This document shows, in pieces, positions 28,721 through 38,809 of a stretch of DNA of 64,000 nucleotides. Numbering within the stretch: the stretch's first letter is position 1; each line of letters begins with the position of its first letter. The translations under genes and the position numbers were made by a program. The notes beneath the pieces were generated by a model that saw nothing but the letters and a program-made list of their open reading frames with translations, was not told the origin of the DNA and ran no database searches. Source of the stretch: Halomonas elongata DSM 2581 (lineage in GTDB: Bacteria > Pseudomonadota > Gammaproteobacteria > Pseudomonadales > Halomonadaceae); the NCBI RefSeq assembly GCF_000196875.2, contig NC_014532.2:1178001-1242000 (forward strand), in the 5' to 3' direction.

Positions 28721-29773
28721 ATGAGGCCGAATGTGAATCGAGCCACCGTGCTGGCGCTCGCTCGGGCCCTGGCCGTGGGCGCCGTGGGTGGTGCGCTGCT
28801 GCAACTGACCGGCTTGCCGCTGGCCTGGATGCTGGGGCCGCTGCTGGCGAATCTGCTGGTATCGATGCGCGGCGTCGATGTGCGTGTGCCCGAGGGATTC
28901 CGGGCCTGGATGCTCGGCGTGATGGGGCTGGTACTGGGCAGTCGGGTGACGCCGCAGCTGGCCGCGCGGATTCTGGACTGGCCCTTGTCGGTGGCGCTGC
29001 TGCTCGCCGGGGTCATGGCGTCCACCGCCGTGGCGGCCGCCTGGTATCGCCGGCGTGGCTTCGATGCGGTCAGCGCCTGGTTCTCCGCTGCCCCCGGCGC
29101 GATGTCAGCGATGATCCTGACCGGCGAAAGGTGCGGTGGTGACCCGCGCCGTATCGCCGTGACTCAGTCACTGCGCGTGGTGTTGGTGATATTGCTGTTG
29201 CCGCCTTTGTTCTGGGCGCTGGAAGATGTCGATCCGGTTGCCGATGCGGCAACCCCCTCGCTCGAGGATCCCTGGTTGTTGCTGTTGTTACCGGTGCTGC
29301 TTCCGTTGGGCAGGTGGTTGCGGCTGCCGACACCGGCATTGCTGGCCCCCTTGCTCGTCGCTGCGCTGATGTCGGGGTTGGACTGGGCCAGACTGTCGTT
29401 ACCGCCCCTGGGCATGAACCTGATGCTGCTGGTGATGGGCAGCGCCTTCGGCGCGCGTTTTCGTGGATTGTCCGGCGCTAGGCTCAAGCGCTATTTCGTC
29501 GATGGGCTGGTGGCGGCATTGCTGGCGCTGCTGGTGCTGTCGCTGTTTGCCGAGGCAATCCATCAACTGGTTGGCGTGCCTCGGGATGTGGCCCTGTTGG
29601 CGCTGGCGCCGGGAGGAATCGGCGAACTGGCGATCCTGGCCGTAGCGCTGGATCTCGATCCGATCTACGTGGCCTTTCATCACCTGGTGCGCATGGTGGC
29701 CTTGATGTTCCTGGCTCCCTTCTGGGCGCGTCGCCTGCAGCGACGCGCCGACATGCCCGAACGTCATGAATGA
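28721..29773 (+). CDS. AbrB-family membrane protein (COG3180)
   Basis: A 350-residue integral membrane protein with about ten helices in two repeats. The marker sequences are LPLAWMLGPLLANLL with GLVLGSRVTP in the first half and VPRDVALLALAPGGIGELAILAVALDLDP in the second. The family was once linked to ammonia monooxygenase regulation, but its function is not established; a transporter is likely. This is unrelated to the Bacillus transition-state regulator AbrB. It converges with the next gene, overlapping by ten bases. Confidence 0.85.
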   Translation: MRPNVNRATVLALARALAVGAVGGALLQLTGLPLAWMLGPLLANLLVSMRGVDVRVPEGFRAWMLGVMGLVLGSRVTPQLAARILDWPLSVALLLAGVMASTAVAAAWYRRRGFDAVSAWFSAAPGAMSAMILTGERCGGDPRRIAVTQSLRVVLVILLLPPLFWALEDVDPVADAATPSLEDPWLLLLLPVLLPLGRWLRLPTPALLAPLLVAALMSGLDWARLSLPPLGMNLMLLVMGSAFGARFRGLSGARLKRYFVDGLVAALLALLVLSLFAEAIHQLVGVPRDVALLALAPGGIGELAILAVALDLDPIYVAFHHLVRMVALMFLAPFWARRLQRRADMPERHE

Positions 29774-31812
29774 GGCGTGTTGCCCTCGGTGGCCTGCAGG
29801 CCGGCCGGAGGCAGGCGGTCGGCCCCCCAGCTGCGCTCGATGTAGCCGATGACACGGTCGAGCTCCGACTGGGGCACCTGGGCCAGTTCGCCACGCTCCA
29901 GCGGGTCGTGGTGGAAGATGTAGAGGCGGGAGGCGAACTGATCGAAGGGCAGCGAGGCCTCGCCGAAGCGTTCGCCGCGACCGGCGGTGCTGACCTTGAC
30001 GTCATCGCCCCAGTCCTGGCCGCTGTCGTTGTTGGGGTTGTAGAAATAGACGCGGGTGGTGCCTTCGGGATCGAGCCCGGCGCGCAGGATGGTGATGGCA
30101 TGCCAGCCGATGAAGCGGGCGGCGCTGTCGGTCACGGCGATACCCGCCGGCTGGGGGTGTATCAACGGCTGGTTGCCGTTGTAGTCGGGGTGGTAGCTGG
30201 CATAGAAGTGGCGCAGGAAGGTGTCCAGCTCGTTCAACTGGCCGCTGGCCACATCGACGTTGATGCGAAAGCCGCGTCCCGACCACCAGCCATGGAATTC
30301 GGGATTGACCCAGCGATGCGGGTCGCCTTCCCGGCCGATGCAGCGTCGGCCCATTTCGGCGTAGATGCGGTCCAGGTGGGGCACCACGATCAGCGAGACC
30401 GGATCGAGGTCCATGGGCAATTCGCTGGCCACGCCGGAGAGGCTCGCCATGGACGAGATGGGCTGGCCCTCGAAGTGCATGATGATCTCGTCGTCCCGGG
30501 CCGCCCAGGCCACCATCTGCAGTAGATAGTCAGGATCGTTGTAGGCCCACATCGACAGGGCTCGGGCCGACTGGCAGGTCGGGTTGTTGCCCTGGCCGAC
30601 CCCGAGCGGCTGCCCCAGCATGCAGAGTACGCCTTCCAGCAGTCTGGCGCTCGGCGAGACGGCCTCGCCGTAGGCCAGGTTGAGGCGCGCCCTGGACCAT
30701 TCCGAAAGCGGCAGGCCGAGCTGGCGCCACATGGCCGGTGCCACCGGCGGTTGATAGAGAATGCCGCGCTCGAGCATCAGTGCCAGGCCATAGGCCGCCT
30801 GGGCCGTTTCCGGCAGGATGGCATCGCGAATCAGGGTGCGCACCAGTTCCTGATAGCACAGCAGGCAGTCGCGCCCCGTGGCGGAGAGCCCCAAGGCTTC
30901 GGCGAGCAGGTGGTCGCCGTGATCGGTGAGGTGCTGAAGCAGCACGGCATGATAGGGCGACACCAGCCCCGTATCGTGCATGGCCCGTGCAAAGCCGGTG
31001 GCCTCCGCCTGAAGGGCGGTGGTATCCATGCTTGCCAGGCGCTCGCGATAGATATCGACGCCGGGATCCTCGCGACAGGCCTGGGTGGGGCCGAACAGCG
31101 AGCTGACGAGGCGGTCGGCGCCCTGGCCACTGGCGCCCAGGTCGATGGAGGGATCGGCCTGGCAGATGGCGATCTGGGTGATCATGCGCTTGACCGGCTC
31201 GACCTGGATCGGTCGCTGGTTGAGGATGCGCCAGATCTCTTCGATCAGCCTGTCGATGATGTGCTCGTAGCCGATGCGCGTCGCCAGGTGCTGGAACAGC
31301 TGGCGAGGCAGGTTGGCCAGTCGTCCCTGGGTGGCGCGTTCCGCCTCGGTGGGGGCACCGAACAGCAGCGAGAGGTTCAAGGCCATGACCTGGGTCAGGT
31401 AATGGTGCGCCTGCTCCGCGGAGATCAGCGCATGGCGTGTTTCACCTCTGGCCACGGGCAGCAGGCGCAACTCGCTCAGGGCCTCGACAACGACGGTATT
31501 CGGGTCGGGGCTCTGCAATGCCTGAACGGTCAGCGAGGGCAGCAGAAACTGGGGCGTGGCCCAGTCGGAACCCTGAAAGAGGCCCGCTTGTTCCATCTCC
31601 ATCGCGCGCGACTCGACCGCCGCGCACCCGCCTTCCTGAAGCATCGCCCGGCGAGCCGTGTCCAGTACCTGGGGGAGCTTGCCGGGTTTGGCGAAGTCCG
31701 GGGCCTCGGCCAACTGACCGATGGCGGCATCCAGCTTGGTCAGCAGGGCGGCGAGCTTGCCATCGTCATTGGGCGGCTCGCCGTTGTGAGGGTGGTTCGA
31801 TTGCGTCGTCAC
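29764..31812 (-). CDS. uncharacterised protein with papain-like Gln-Cys-His-Asn arrangement
   Basis: A 682-residue soluble-looking protein that I do not recognise as a named family. The N-terminal 390 residues are helical and without motifs. From about 400 a papain-like order appears: Gln407 six residues before Cys413 in GQGNNPTCQSARALSMWA, His571 in FIGWHAITILRAG, and Asn592/Asn594 in VYFYNPNND. Gln-X5-Cys, His, then Asn is the oxyanion/catalytic pattern of C1-type cysteine peptidases and transamidases. It follows an ATP-grasp gene by 39 bases in one operon, suggesting linked bond-making and bond-breaking. No signal peptide. The function is inference. Confidence 0.6.
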   Translation of the reverse strand: MTTQSNHPHNGEPPNDDGKLAALLTKLDAAIGQLAEAPDFAKPGKLPQVLDTARRAMLQEGGCAAVESRAMEMEQAGLFQGSDWATPQFLLPSLTVQALQSPDPNTVVVEALSELRLLPVARGETRHALISAEQAHHYLTQVMALNLSLLFGAPTEAERATQGRLANLPRQLFQHLATRIGYEHIIDRLIEEIWRILNQRPIQVEPVKRMITQIAICQADPSIDLGASGQGADRLVSSLFGPTQACREDPGVDIYRERLASMDTTALQAEATGFARAMHDTGLVSPYHAVLLQHLTDHGDHLLAEALGLSATGRDCLLCYQELVRTLIRDAILPETAQAAYGLALMLERGILYQPPVAPAMWRQLGLPLSEWSRARLNLAYGEAVSPSARLLEGVLCMLGQPLGVGQGNNPTCQSARALSMWAYNDPDYLLQMVAWAARDDEIIMHFEGQPISSMASLSGVASELPMDLDPVSLIVVPHLDRIYAEMGRRCIGREGDPHRWVNPEFHGWWSGRGFRINVDVASGQLNELDTFLRHFYASYHPDYNGNQPLIHPQPAGIAVTDSAARFIGWHAITILRAGLDPEGTTRVYFYNPNNDSGQDWGDDVKVSTAGRGERFGEASLPFDQFASRLYIFHHDPLERGELAQVPQSELDRVIGYIERSWGADRLPPAGLQATEGNTPHS

Positions 31813-31851
31813 GCGGACTCCCGATCATCGCTTTTCGTCATGACGCCCCGT

Positions 31852-33075
31852 TCAGACATAGAAATCAAGTTCTTCCAGTGACTTGAGCAGATCTCGCAGG
31901 CGATGGGGATCGTCGCCCTTGAAGTAGACCAGCCCCCAGTGCGTGCCGAAGGCCGTGCGCTTGGTGACGGTTTCCTGCTGGGGAGGCGCGAGTTCGTGGG
32001 ACTCGAAATAGGGATGATCCTCCACTTCCTCGGGGATTTCCAGACGGTTGACGACCCTCAGGCGCGGATAGACGCCGAAGCAGCCGGCGTAACCGTCGGC
32101 GTCGACGACCTCCTTCGGGAAGAAGGCGGCCACATCCTCGGGCGTCGATTTGGGATCGAAGACCAGCATGCTGGCCTGGTAGGCATTGAAGCCATAGACG
32201 CGCTCGAGCAGTTCGAAGACCTTGAAGCCGGGTGGCCGGTAGGCGACCTCGCCGAAATACATCTCGCCGTCGCTGGTGACGAAGTATTCCGGGTGGATCA
32301 GGCCGAACTCGATATCGAAGGTCTTGATCAGCTTCTCGATCTGGGCGGTGATCTGCGGACGGTAGCGCTCGAGCTCGGGCGAGGCGGGCACGAACACCGA
32401 GTAGCCCAGGGTCACGTATTCGGAGATATTGAGAAAGGCGATCTTGCCGTTGTGGACCCAGGCCTCGACGGCAAACTCCCAGCCGTCCAGGTGGGACTCC
32501 ATGAGTACCGGAAATTCTTCTTCCGGGATGGTGTCGACTTCATCCGGCGTGCGAATGACCCGGTGACCCAGGCAGCCGGCCTTGTCGAAAGCCTTGAGAT
32601 GGATGGGATCGTTGGGGTCGCCATCGAGCTTGAGCAGCGTCTGGTTGACCCGCTTGAGAAAGCGGATGACGTCGTCCTTGTCGTGGGCCTCCTCGAAGAT
32701 GCCGACACGGATGCCGCCAAGCTGTGCGCGTCGTTTCATCAGCGCCTTGTCGCGCAGCAGCAGCGACTGGCCGTAGAGGCGCGGATTGTCGAGCAGCACC
32801 GAGTTGATGGCACCGGCCCATTCCACGGTTTCCTCATACAGCGGGATCGCGACGTCGACGCCCATGTCCTTGAGCGTTTCGGCGATCTCCATGGAGCGGT
32901 CGTTGAGGCGCTCGAAGTTCCAGGAAACGTAGGGCAGGTCATGCTGCTGGCAATATTCCTCTGCCCAGTCGGGGGCCACGATCACGTAGCGGCGGTCGAA
33001 ATTCTCGGCAGCCTCGATGGCGTTCAGGCTCCAGCCCAGCAGGGCGATGTAGCCCTTGTCGGGATCCTTTTTCAT
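31852..33075 (-). CDS. ATP-grasp domain protein
   Basis: A 407-residue protein with ATP-grasp features: an N-terminal pre-ATP-grasp domain (YIALLGWSLNAIEAAENF), an ATP-binding region with LLKLDGDPNDPIHLKAF, and a metal/phosphate segment GLIHPEYFVTSDGEMYFGEVAYRPPGFK resembling HxEf...gExxxRxpG of carboxylate-amine ligases. It most likely joins a carboxylate to an amine or thiol through an acyl phosphate; substrates are unknown. It is the first gene of a pair with the papain-like protein. GGAGGT five bases before the ATG sets the start, 12 bases inside the longest frame. Confidence 0.78.
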   Translation of the reverse strand: MKKDPDKGYIALLGWSLNAIEAAENFDRRYVIVAPDWAEEYCQQHDLPYVSWNFERLNDRSMEIAETLKDMGVDVAIPLYEETVEWAGAINSVLLDNPRLYGQSLLLRDKALMKRRAQLGGIRVGIFEEAHDKDDVIRFLKRVNQTLLKLDGDPNDPIHLKAFDKAGCLGHRVIRTPDEVDTIPEEEFPVLMESHLDGWEFAVEAWVHNGKIAFLNISEYVTLGYSVFVPASPELERYRPQITAQIEKLIKTFDIEFGLIHPEYFVTSDGEMYFGEVAYRPPGFKVFELLERVYGFNAYQASMLVFDPKSTPEDVAAFFPKEVVDADGYAGCFGVYPRLRVVNRLEIPEEVEDHPYFESHELAPPQQETVTKRTAFGTHWGLVYFKGDDPHRLRDLLKSLEELDFYV

Positions 33076-33206
33076 AGCTACCTCCATGGTGCGATGGACG
33101 AGGCATCGGCGCTCGCCCTTCGAATGATGCTACCTCTCAGCATAGTCGAGACACGCGCCATCTTGTGACGATCCGTACCAACGCAAGGCACGACAGCTTT
33201 CATGAC

Positions 33207-33235
33207 TTGTCCGGAGGGCGTGTGCTTGTTATAGT
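33207..33235 (+). promoter_or_regulatory. promoter of ffs
   Basis: TTGTCC and TATAGT are separated by exactly 17 bases, a good sigma-70 promoter. Transcription would start near 33242, giving a 5' leader of about 55 bases before the mature 4.5S RNA, removed by processing as in other bacteria. Confidence 0.7.
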
Positions 33236-33296
33236 GCGCGCCGCTCGATAAGCAATTGATCGCCCGTCGAGTTCGACAGCAAAATGTGTCGTCTGT

Positions 33297-33410
33297 GGTG
33301 GCCCCGTCGGTCCTCCCGCAACGCTAAATCGCAAACCCCGCCAGGCCCGGAAGGGAGCAACGGTAGTGATGGATGCGTGTGCCGGGATGTGGCTGTCGGG
33401 GCCGCCTCCA
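33297..33410 (+). ncRNA. ffs: 4.5S RNA of the signal recognition particle
   Basis: The conserved SRP core is present: CCCGCAACGCTA, then CAGGCCCGGAAGGGAGCAAC with the GGAA apical tetraloop and the asymmetric internal loop, then the return strand GTGTGCCGGGATGT. The ends GGTGGCCCCG and CGGGGCCGCC pair to close the rod. This is the bacterial short SRP RNA that binds Ffh for co-translational targeting of membrane proteins. Exact ends are estimated from pairing. Confidence 0.95.
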
Positions 33411-33590
33411 TTCTGGCCCGAGCCATTTCCCCCATACCTGTCTTTCCCGTTACTACTGCCTTTTTTGCGCCATTCTTCCGTGTTCATCCCGCTTGTGCAT
33501 GGTCAATCCTGCCTGCGTATTAACAGCTTGATGAAACGAAGTGGCGGGCCGATCATCCAAGGCAGTGGCGAACTCGAAAAGGAGGCCAGG

Positions 33591-34301
33591 ATGAACGCCA
33601 AGCGCATTCTCGATCAGTTGATGAAGCAGGCCGGTGGCAGCTCCGGGGCGGGCGGCACGGATCTCAAGGGCATGGTCGATAACCTGTCGTCCCAGTTCTC
33701 AAGCGGCAGTGGCCAGGGCGGAGACCAGAAGGGCGGCGGTTTTGACCCCAAGCAATTGCTGGGCGGTGGTGCCCTGGGCATGCTGATCGGCTCCAAGCGG
33801 GGGCGCAAGATGGGCGGCAAGGCGCTCAAGTATGGTGCCATCGCCGGTGTCGGCATGCTGGCCTGGAAGGCCTGGCAGAATTCTCGGGGCGGTGCCGATG
33901 GCGATGAGGCACGTGAAGGTCGGCCCATGGATCATCTCGAGGGCAACCAGCAGGAACAACGCAGCCTGGAGTTGCTTCAGGCGATGATCATGGCGGCCCG
34001 GGCCGATGGCCACGTCGACGAGCGGGAGCGTGCCATGCTCGCCGAGCAGATCGACGAAATGGGTGCCGATGACGAGCTGCACGATTGGGTGGAACGTCAG
34101 CTCAAGGCGCCGCTCGACGCGCTGGCCCTGGCGCGCCAGGCAGACTCGCCCCAGGCGGCCCGGGAGATGTATCTGGTCAGTGTCGCGGTGATCGACGACG
34201 ACAATCCCATGGAGCGCGCCTGGCTCGACCAGCTGGCCTCCGCGCTGGGGCTCGATGATCAGCTCAAGCGCGAGCTGGAGCAGCAGGCGGTATCTTCCTG
34301 A
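33591..34301 (+). CDS. TerB-like / DUF533 (YebE-type) protein
   Basis: A 236-residue protein. An N-terminal low-complexity Gly/Ser/Gln region (about 12-60) precedes a hydrophobic, glycine-rich membrane-type segment (GGALGMLIGSKRGRKMGGKALKYGAIAGVGMLAWKAW). A helical TerB-like domain follows with AMIMAARADGHVDERERAMLAEQI, the acidic loop (DGHVDERE) resembling a metal site. DUF533/YebE proteins are of unknown function. AAAAGGAGG before the ATG sets the start; longer frames run through the ffs gene. Confidence 0.85.
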   Translation: MNAKRILDQLMKQAGGSSGAGGTDLKGMVDNLSSQFSSGSGQGGDQKGGGFDPKQLLGGGALGMLIGSKRGRKMGGKALKYGAIAGVGMLAWKAWQNSRGGADGDEAREGRPMDHLEGNQQEQRSLELLQAMIMAARADGHVDERERAMLAEQIDEMGADDELHDWVERQLKAPLDALALARQADSPQAAREMYLVSVAVIDDDNPMERAWLDQLASALGLDDQLKRELEQQAVSS

Positions 34302-34344
34302 TATCCTGTCAGCCCTCTGAGATGCTCAAGGAACAGATACGCCG

Positions 34345-35385
34345 ATGTTGACCTTCCACAGTGCCGCCACCCAGCAGCGGCGAGCGCGTACCGAGCTGGA
34401 TGGCGGCGTCCTGGTGACGCCCTATGAGTGCCCCGAGCGTGTTGATCTGGTGCTCGAGCGAGTGCGCAGGACAGCGCTTGGAGAAGTACGCGAGCCCGAT
34501 GACTTCGGACTCGAGCCGGTCCTGGCGATCCATGATCGTGACTACGTGGACTTTCTGGCCGGGTGCTGGGACGAATGGCAATCCCTGGGGCGCCAGGGCG
34601 AGGCGATCGCCTGGATCTGGCCGACACGCACCATGCCGGGCGATGTCATTCCCGAGCATCTCGATGGGCGGCTCGGCCACTATGCGCTCTCGGCGGACAC
34701 CTCGATCTGCGAGGGCACCATCGAGTCGGCCCAGGCGAGCAAGGACATCGCCCTGTCCGCCGTTCGTCATAGCCTGACCACCGGCGAGCCAGCATTCGGC
34801 CTGTGCCGGCCGCCGGGCCATCATGCCGCTACCGACCAGTTCGGTGGTTACTGCTTCTTCAACAATGCCGCCATTGCCGCCCAGTACGCGCTGGATCACG
34901 GCCTCGGCCGGGTGGCGGTGCTGGATATCGATTTCCACCACGGCAACGGCACCCAACAGATCTTCTACGAGCGCGATGATGTGCTCTTCCTGTCGCTGCA
35001 TGGCGATCCACGCCAATGCTTCCCGTATTTTCTTGGTCATGCCGAGGAGACCGGCCGGGGCAAGGGCGAGGGCTTCAATGCCAACTATCCGTTGCCGCCG
35101 GGCACCGATTTCGCGACCTGGGCCAGCGCCCTGGACGATGCCCTGGCGCGCATTCGCGCCGCCGGCTGCGAGCTTCTGGTCGTCTCGCTCGGCGTGGACG
35201 CCTTCGAGAACGACCCGATCAGCGAGTTCAAGCTGACCAGCGACGACTTCAGCGAGGTCGGCCGCCGCCTGGCCGGTCTGGGATTGCCGACGACCTTCCT
35301 GCTCGAAGGCGGCTACGCGGTGGAGGAGATCGGCATTAACGTCGTCAACGTGCTGAGCGGCTTCGAGGCCGGTACGGCTGCCTGA
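34345..35385 (+). CDS. histone deacetylase-family (acetylpolyamine amidohydrolase-like) protein
   Basis: A 346-residue zinc amidohydrolase. Active-site elements are complete: CRPPGHHA with the tandem histidines (about residues 153-160), LDIDFHHGNGTQQIFY with zinc-ligand Asp and His, SLGVDAFENDP with the second zinc Asp, and the closing LEGGY with the catalytic Tyr. Bacterial members remove acetyl groups from polyamines or other small amides. The protein stands alone, convergent with a cation antiporter gene, so its substrate is unassigned. Confidence 0.9.
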   Translation: MLTFHSAATQQRRARTELDGGVLVTPYECPERVDLVLERVRRTALGEVREPDDFGLEPVLAIHDRDYVDFLAGCWDEWQSLGRQGEAIAWIWPTRTMPGDVIPEHLDGRLGHYALSADTSICEGTIESAQASKDIALSAVRHSLTTGEPAFGLCRPPGHHAATDQFGGYCFFNNAAIAAQYALDHGLGRVAVLDIDFHHGNGTQQIFYERDDVLFLSLHGDPRQCFPYFLGHAEETGRGKGEGFNANYPLPPGTDFATWASALDDALARIRAAGCELLVVSLGVDAFENDPISEFKLTSDDFSEVGRRLAGLGLPTTFLLEGGYAVEEIGINVVNVLSGFEAGTAA

Positions 35386-35397
35386 CCGGCCTCGAAG
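35361..35397. terminator. hairpin at the 3' ends of two convergent genes
   Basis: A perfect 13-bp inverted repeat (CTTCGAGGCCGGT and its complement) with an 11-base loop contains the stop codon of the amidohydrolase gene and lies before the end of the leftward antiporter gene. There is no U tract on either side, so it may act as a bidirectional transcript end or an RNA-stability hairpin. Confidence 0.5.
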
Positions 35398-35416
35398 GTA
35401 TCGGGCTTTGCTGGCG

Positions 35417-36448
35417 TCATGCGGGTGGCAGGTGCGGTACCCAGTCCAGGGCGCCGAAACTCTCGGCGCCGATCCAGACGATGAAGCCCAGGTAGAGTGC
35501 CAACAGCACGACGCATTCCGGCTTCGACAGCACCATCCGGGTGCGCATCATCAGAAACAGTGCCACGGTGGCGGCGGTCAACGCCGCCATCATCGGCGCG
35601 GCGATGGAGAAATTGACCATGGCCCCGCCGGCGATCAGCACCCCGGCGGGGATGCACACCAGTAGATCGAAGGTGTTGCTGCCGAGCACATTGGCGATAC
35701 TGGTGATGCCACGCCCTTGGCGGGCGGCGCGAACCGAGACGAAGGCGTCGGGAATGGAGGTGCCGGCGGCGACCACGGTGATCCCCCACAGGAAGCTCGG
35801 GGTATCGAAGATCTCGCCGAAGTTCAGGGCGGCCTGTACCAGCGCCTCGACACCGATGACGATCACCAGCAGCGACAGCCCCAGTCGCAGCCATTCGCGC
35901 CCCGGCCGAATGTCGCTGGCGTCGACGTCCGATTCGTGTTCCAGGGTGTCCTGATACTGCACGAACAGGTAGAGCCCGTAGAGGGCGATCGGGATCAGCG
36001 CCAGCAGCGGGGTCAGTTCACCCTGGATGACGCCCGACGAGCCTTCGCTCGGATGATAGATGGCGGCGAAGGAGAAAGTCAGGGTCAGCACCGCCACCGC
36101 GATCATGTAGAACTGCGCCTCCTTGTAGACCAGATCGCGATTGGCGGTCAACGGGTGCCGGCTGGTCAGTCCCGACAGCGCCGGGATCACCAGGATATTG
36201 AACAGCGCCGAGCCGACGATGGCGGCCACGCCGAGCTCGAACTCGCCGTGGAGCAGGGTGGAGATCACCGTGGTGGAGAGCTCCGGGAAGCTCGATCCCA
36301 CTGCCACCACGATGGCGCCCTGGACGATGTCGGGGAGCTGGTAATAGGCCGAGAGCCGCTCGCTGGCGCGTTCCAGCAGGCCGCTGCCCCACCAGATGAT
36401 GGCCGTGCCGACCACGGCGACCAGCGTCCAGAGAAGAATCGGTGCCAT
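35417..36448 (-). CDS. sodium/calcium exchanger-family (CaCA) antiporter
   Basis: A 343-residue inner-membrane protein with ten or so helices in two inverted repeats. The alpha repeats are intact: GAIVVAVGSSFPELSTTVIST in the first half and GITVVAAGTSIPDAFVSVRAARQGRG in the second, each with the family GS/TS-x-PE/PD ion-binding motif. Members exchange calcium or potassium for sodium or protons (YrbG type). A connecting loop in the middle is acidic. It is divergent from dnaX across a 218-base region. Confidence 0.9.
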   Translation of the reverse strand: MAPILLWTLVAVVGTAIIWWGSGLLERASERLSAYYQLPDIVQGAIVVAVGSSFPELSTTVISTLLHGEFELGVAAIVGSALFNILVIPALSGLTSRHPLTANRDLVYKEAQFYMIAVAVLTLTFSFAAIYHPSEGSSGVIQGELTPLLALIPIALYGLYLFVQYQDTLEHESDVDASDIRPGREWLRLGLSLLVIVIGVEALVQAALNFGEIFDTPSFLWGITVVAAGTSIPDAFVSVRAARQGRGITSIANVLGSNTFDLLVCIPAGVLIAGGAMVNFSIAAPMMAALTAATVALFLMMRTRMVLSKPECVVLLALYLGFIVWIGAESFGALDWVPHLPPA

Positions 36449-36666
36449 GATGCGCGTTCCTTGCGTCGTTGAAAGAAGAGTCGGTGGAATGCTGGCACGA
36501 AGATAGCAAAGGCCCGCGGCCGACGCAGGGAGTATGGAACAACGCCGCGACTTTGCGCCCCGGGCGCCACCCGGTAGAATGAGCCGACTTCCAGAGGATT
36601 CGCCGTGATCGGCGAATCAGACGTTTCCGGCTGCCAGCCGGCCCAGCTGCAAGGATTCCGAGCCGC

Positions 36667-38721
36667 ATGAGCTATCAGGTACTGGCCCGCAAGTGGCGGC
36701 CGCGCACCTTCCATGAACTGGTCGGGCAAGAGCATGTCCAGCGCGCGCTGGTCAATGCCCTGGACCAGGGGCGGCTGCATCATGCCTACCTGTTCACCGG
36801 AACTCGGGGCGTGGGCAAGACCACCCTGGCGCGCATACTGGCCAAGTGCCTGAACTGCACGGCGGGCGGTCCGGGCGACGAGGCCGTGACCTCGCAGCCG
36901 TGCGGGCAGTGCTCGAACTGCCAGGCCATCGATCAGGGGCGCTTCGTCGATCTGCTCGAGGTCGACGCCGCCTCGCGCACCAAGGTGGAGGACACCCGCG
37001 AACTGCTCGACAACGTGCAGTACGCGCCGACCCAGGGGCGCTACAAGGTGTATCTCATCGACGAGGTACACATGTTGTCGACCAGCAGTTTCAACGCCCT
37101 GCTGAAGACGCTGGAGGAACCGCCGCCCCACGTGAAGTTCCTGCTGGCGACCACCGATCCGCAAAAGCTGCCGCCCACGGTGCTGTCGCGCTGCCTGCAG
37201 TTCACGCTCAAGCACATGCCGCCGGAACGCATCGTCGGTCATCTCTCGATGGTGCTCGAGGCCGAGTCCGTGCCCTTCGAGGAAAGTGCGCTGTGGCTGC
37301 TCGGCAAGGCGGCCGAGGGCTCGATGCGCGACGCCATGAGTCTCACCGACCAGGCCATCGCCTTTGGCCAGGGCGAGGTTCGTCATGGCGATGTGGCAGC
37401 CATGCTGGGCACTCTCGATCATCGGCACGTGCTGGCGTTGATCGAGGCCCTGGCCGAGGCGGATGCCGCCCGGTTGTTGGCCGAGGTCGCCGCGCTGGCC
37501 GAGCAGGGGCCGGATTTCGCCGCCGTGCTCGATGATGTCACCGCCATCCTGCACCGGCTGGCAATCGCCCAGATGGTGCCGGATGCGCTGGACAACGGAC
37601 ACGGTGACCGGGATGACCTGCTGGCGCTGGCAGCGCGTTTCACCGCCGAGGATATCCAGCTCTATTACCAGATCGGTGTGCAGGGGCGGGGCGACATGGG
37701 CCACGCGCCGGATCTGCGCACCGCACTGGAAATGACGCTGCTGCGCATGCTGGCCTTCCGTCCCCAGGGCGTGCCGAGGCCCGCCAAGACGCCGCTGCCG
37801 ATGCGTGGCGAAAGCAGTGGCGGAACAGGTAGTCCGAGTGGCGGGTCTTCCGCCTCGCCTGCCGGGGAGGAGAAGGCGCCTGCCGGCACCGAGGCAGCGG
37901 CGCCCGAGCCGCCTCCTGCGGAGGAATCGGCCAGGCCACCTGAGCCCACGGCAACACCTGAGCCCACTGCAACGCCTGAGCCCGCCCCGGGAGCGGTGCC
38001 CGAACCGGCTGTCGAGCCCCCAGAATCACCTGAGGCACCGCGCGAAGCGCCGCCCCAGCAGGCTTCGACGCCGCCCTGGGAAGACATGCCAGCGAATCCG
38101 GAAACCTCCGCCGAGCCGGCTCCACCCGAGCCGGAAGAGAGCGTTGAAGCGCAGGCCCTCGAACCTGACGAGGTGGCATCATCCGTCGCGTCGGCTCCCG
38201 ATATCGATAGTGCACCGCCGGTCGAGGTGGCGCCCGAGGCGGCGCAACCGGCGCCTGCCGAGGCGATCGAGGAAGAGCCACCGATACCCGCCGCCGAGCC
38301 TGTCGCGGCCGATGGCACCCTGACCCACGATGCCTGGCTGGCGAGCTTCGATACCCTGAGATTATCCGGACTCACGCGCAACCTGGCGGCCCACTGCATG
38401 GTCGAACATGATGACGGCGAGGTCCTGCAATTGCGCCTGGATCCCTCCCAGGCAGCGATGCAGGCCGAGGTGCACGTGGAGCGCATCCGGGAAGCCCTGG
38501 CCGGGGCGGGGGTCGAGCGGCGCCTGGTGATCAGCGATGGCGAATTGCCCGAGTCGGTGGAAACGCCCAAACAGCGTGCCGACCGGCTCGCCGCCGAGCG
38601 TCATGCCCAGGCGGTTGACGCCCTGAAGGCCGACCCCCATGTTAAGCAGTTGCAGCAGGCATTCGGTGCGCGCCTGGTCGAGGCATCGGTCAAGCCGTCC
38701 GGCGAGCACGCTCGGGGCTGA
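36667..38721 (+). CDS. dnaX: DNA polymerase III gamma/tau subunit
   Basis: A 684-residue clamp-loader ATPase. Walker [15 protein letters not shown] (about 45-58) is followed by the zinc-binding cysteine cluster (CLNCTAG...CGQCSNC), Walker [10 protein letters not shown], and the SRC sensor segment in LSRCLQF. Domain III lies at about 220-370. A long Pro/Glu/Ala-rich linker (about 380-555, with ATPEP repeats) leads to the tau-specific C-terminal domain that binds the polymerase alpha subunit. I saw no A-AAA-AAG slippery site, so a gamma form made by frameshift is not evident. It heads dnaX-ybaB-recR. Confidence 0.95.
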   Translation: MSYQVLARKWRPRTFHELVGQEHVQRALVNALDQGRLHHAYLFTGTRGVGKTTLARILAKCLNCTAGGPGDEAVTSQPCGQCSNCQAIDQGRFVDLLEVDAASRTKVEDTRELLDNVQYAPTQGRYKVYLIDEVHMLSTSSFNALLKTLEEPPPHVKFLLATTDPQKLPPTVLSRCLQFTLKHMPPERIVGHLSMVLEAESVPFEESALWLLGKAAEGSMRDAMSLTDQAIAFGQGEVRHGDVAAMLGTLDHRHVLALIEALAEADAARLLAEVAALAEQGPDFAAVLDDVTAILHRLAIAQMVPDALDNGHGDRDDLLALAARFTAEDIQLYYQIGVQGRGDMGHAPDLRTALEMTLLRMLAFRPQGVPRPAKTPLPMRGESSGGTGSPSGGSSASPAGEEKAPAGTEAAAPEPPPAEESARPPEPTATPEPTATPEPAPGAVPEPAVEPPESPEAPREAPPQQASTPPWEDMPANPETSAEPAPPEPEESVEAQALEPDEVASSVASAPDIDSAPPVEVAPEAAQPAPAEAIEEEPPIPAAEPVAADGTLTHDAWLASFDTLRLSGLTRNLAAHCMVEHDDGEVLQLRLDPSQAAMQAEVHVERIREALAGAGVERRLVISDGELPESVETPKQRADRLAAERHAQAVDALKADPHVKQLQQAFGARLVEASVKPSGEHARG

Positions 38722-38809
38722 GCGGGCCCAATGTATTGACGAGACAACGCGCGTCGGTGGTGAAATGCCGCCACCGCGCCGACATATTTCACGAGACGAG
38801 GATACCGCC

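Noticed and set aside
36667..38721. Programmed frameshift in dnaX giving a separate gamma subunit
   Set aside because: No A-AAA-AAG-type slippery heptamer was seen where the Pro/Glu-rich linker begins.
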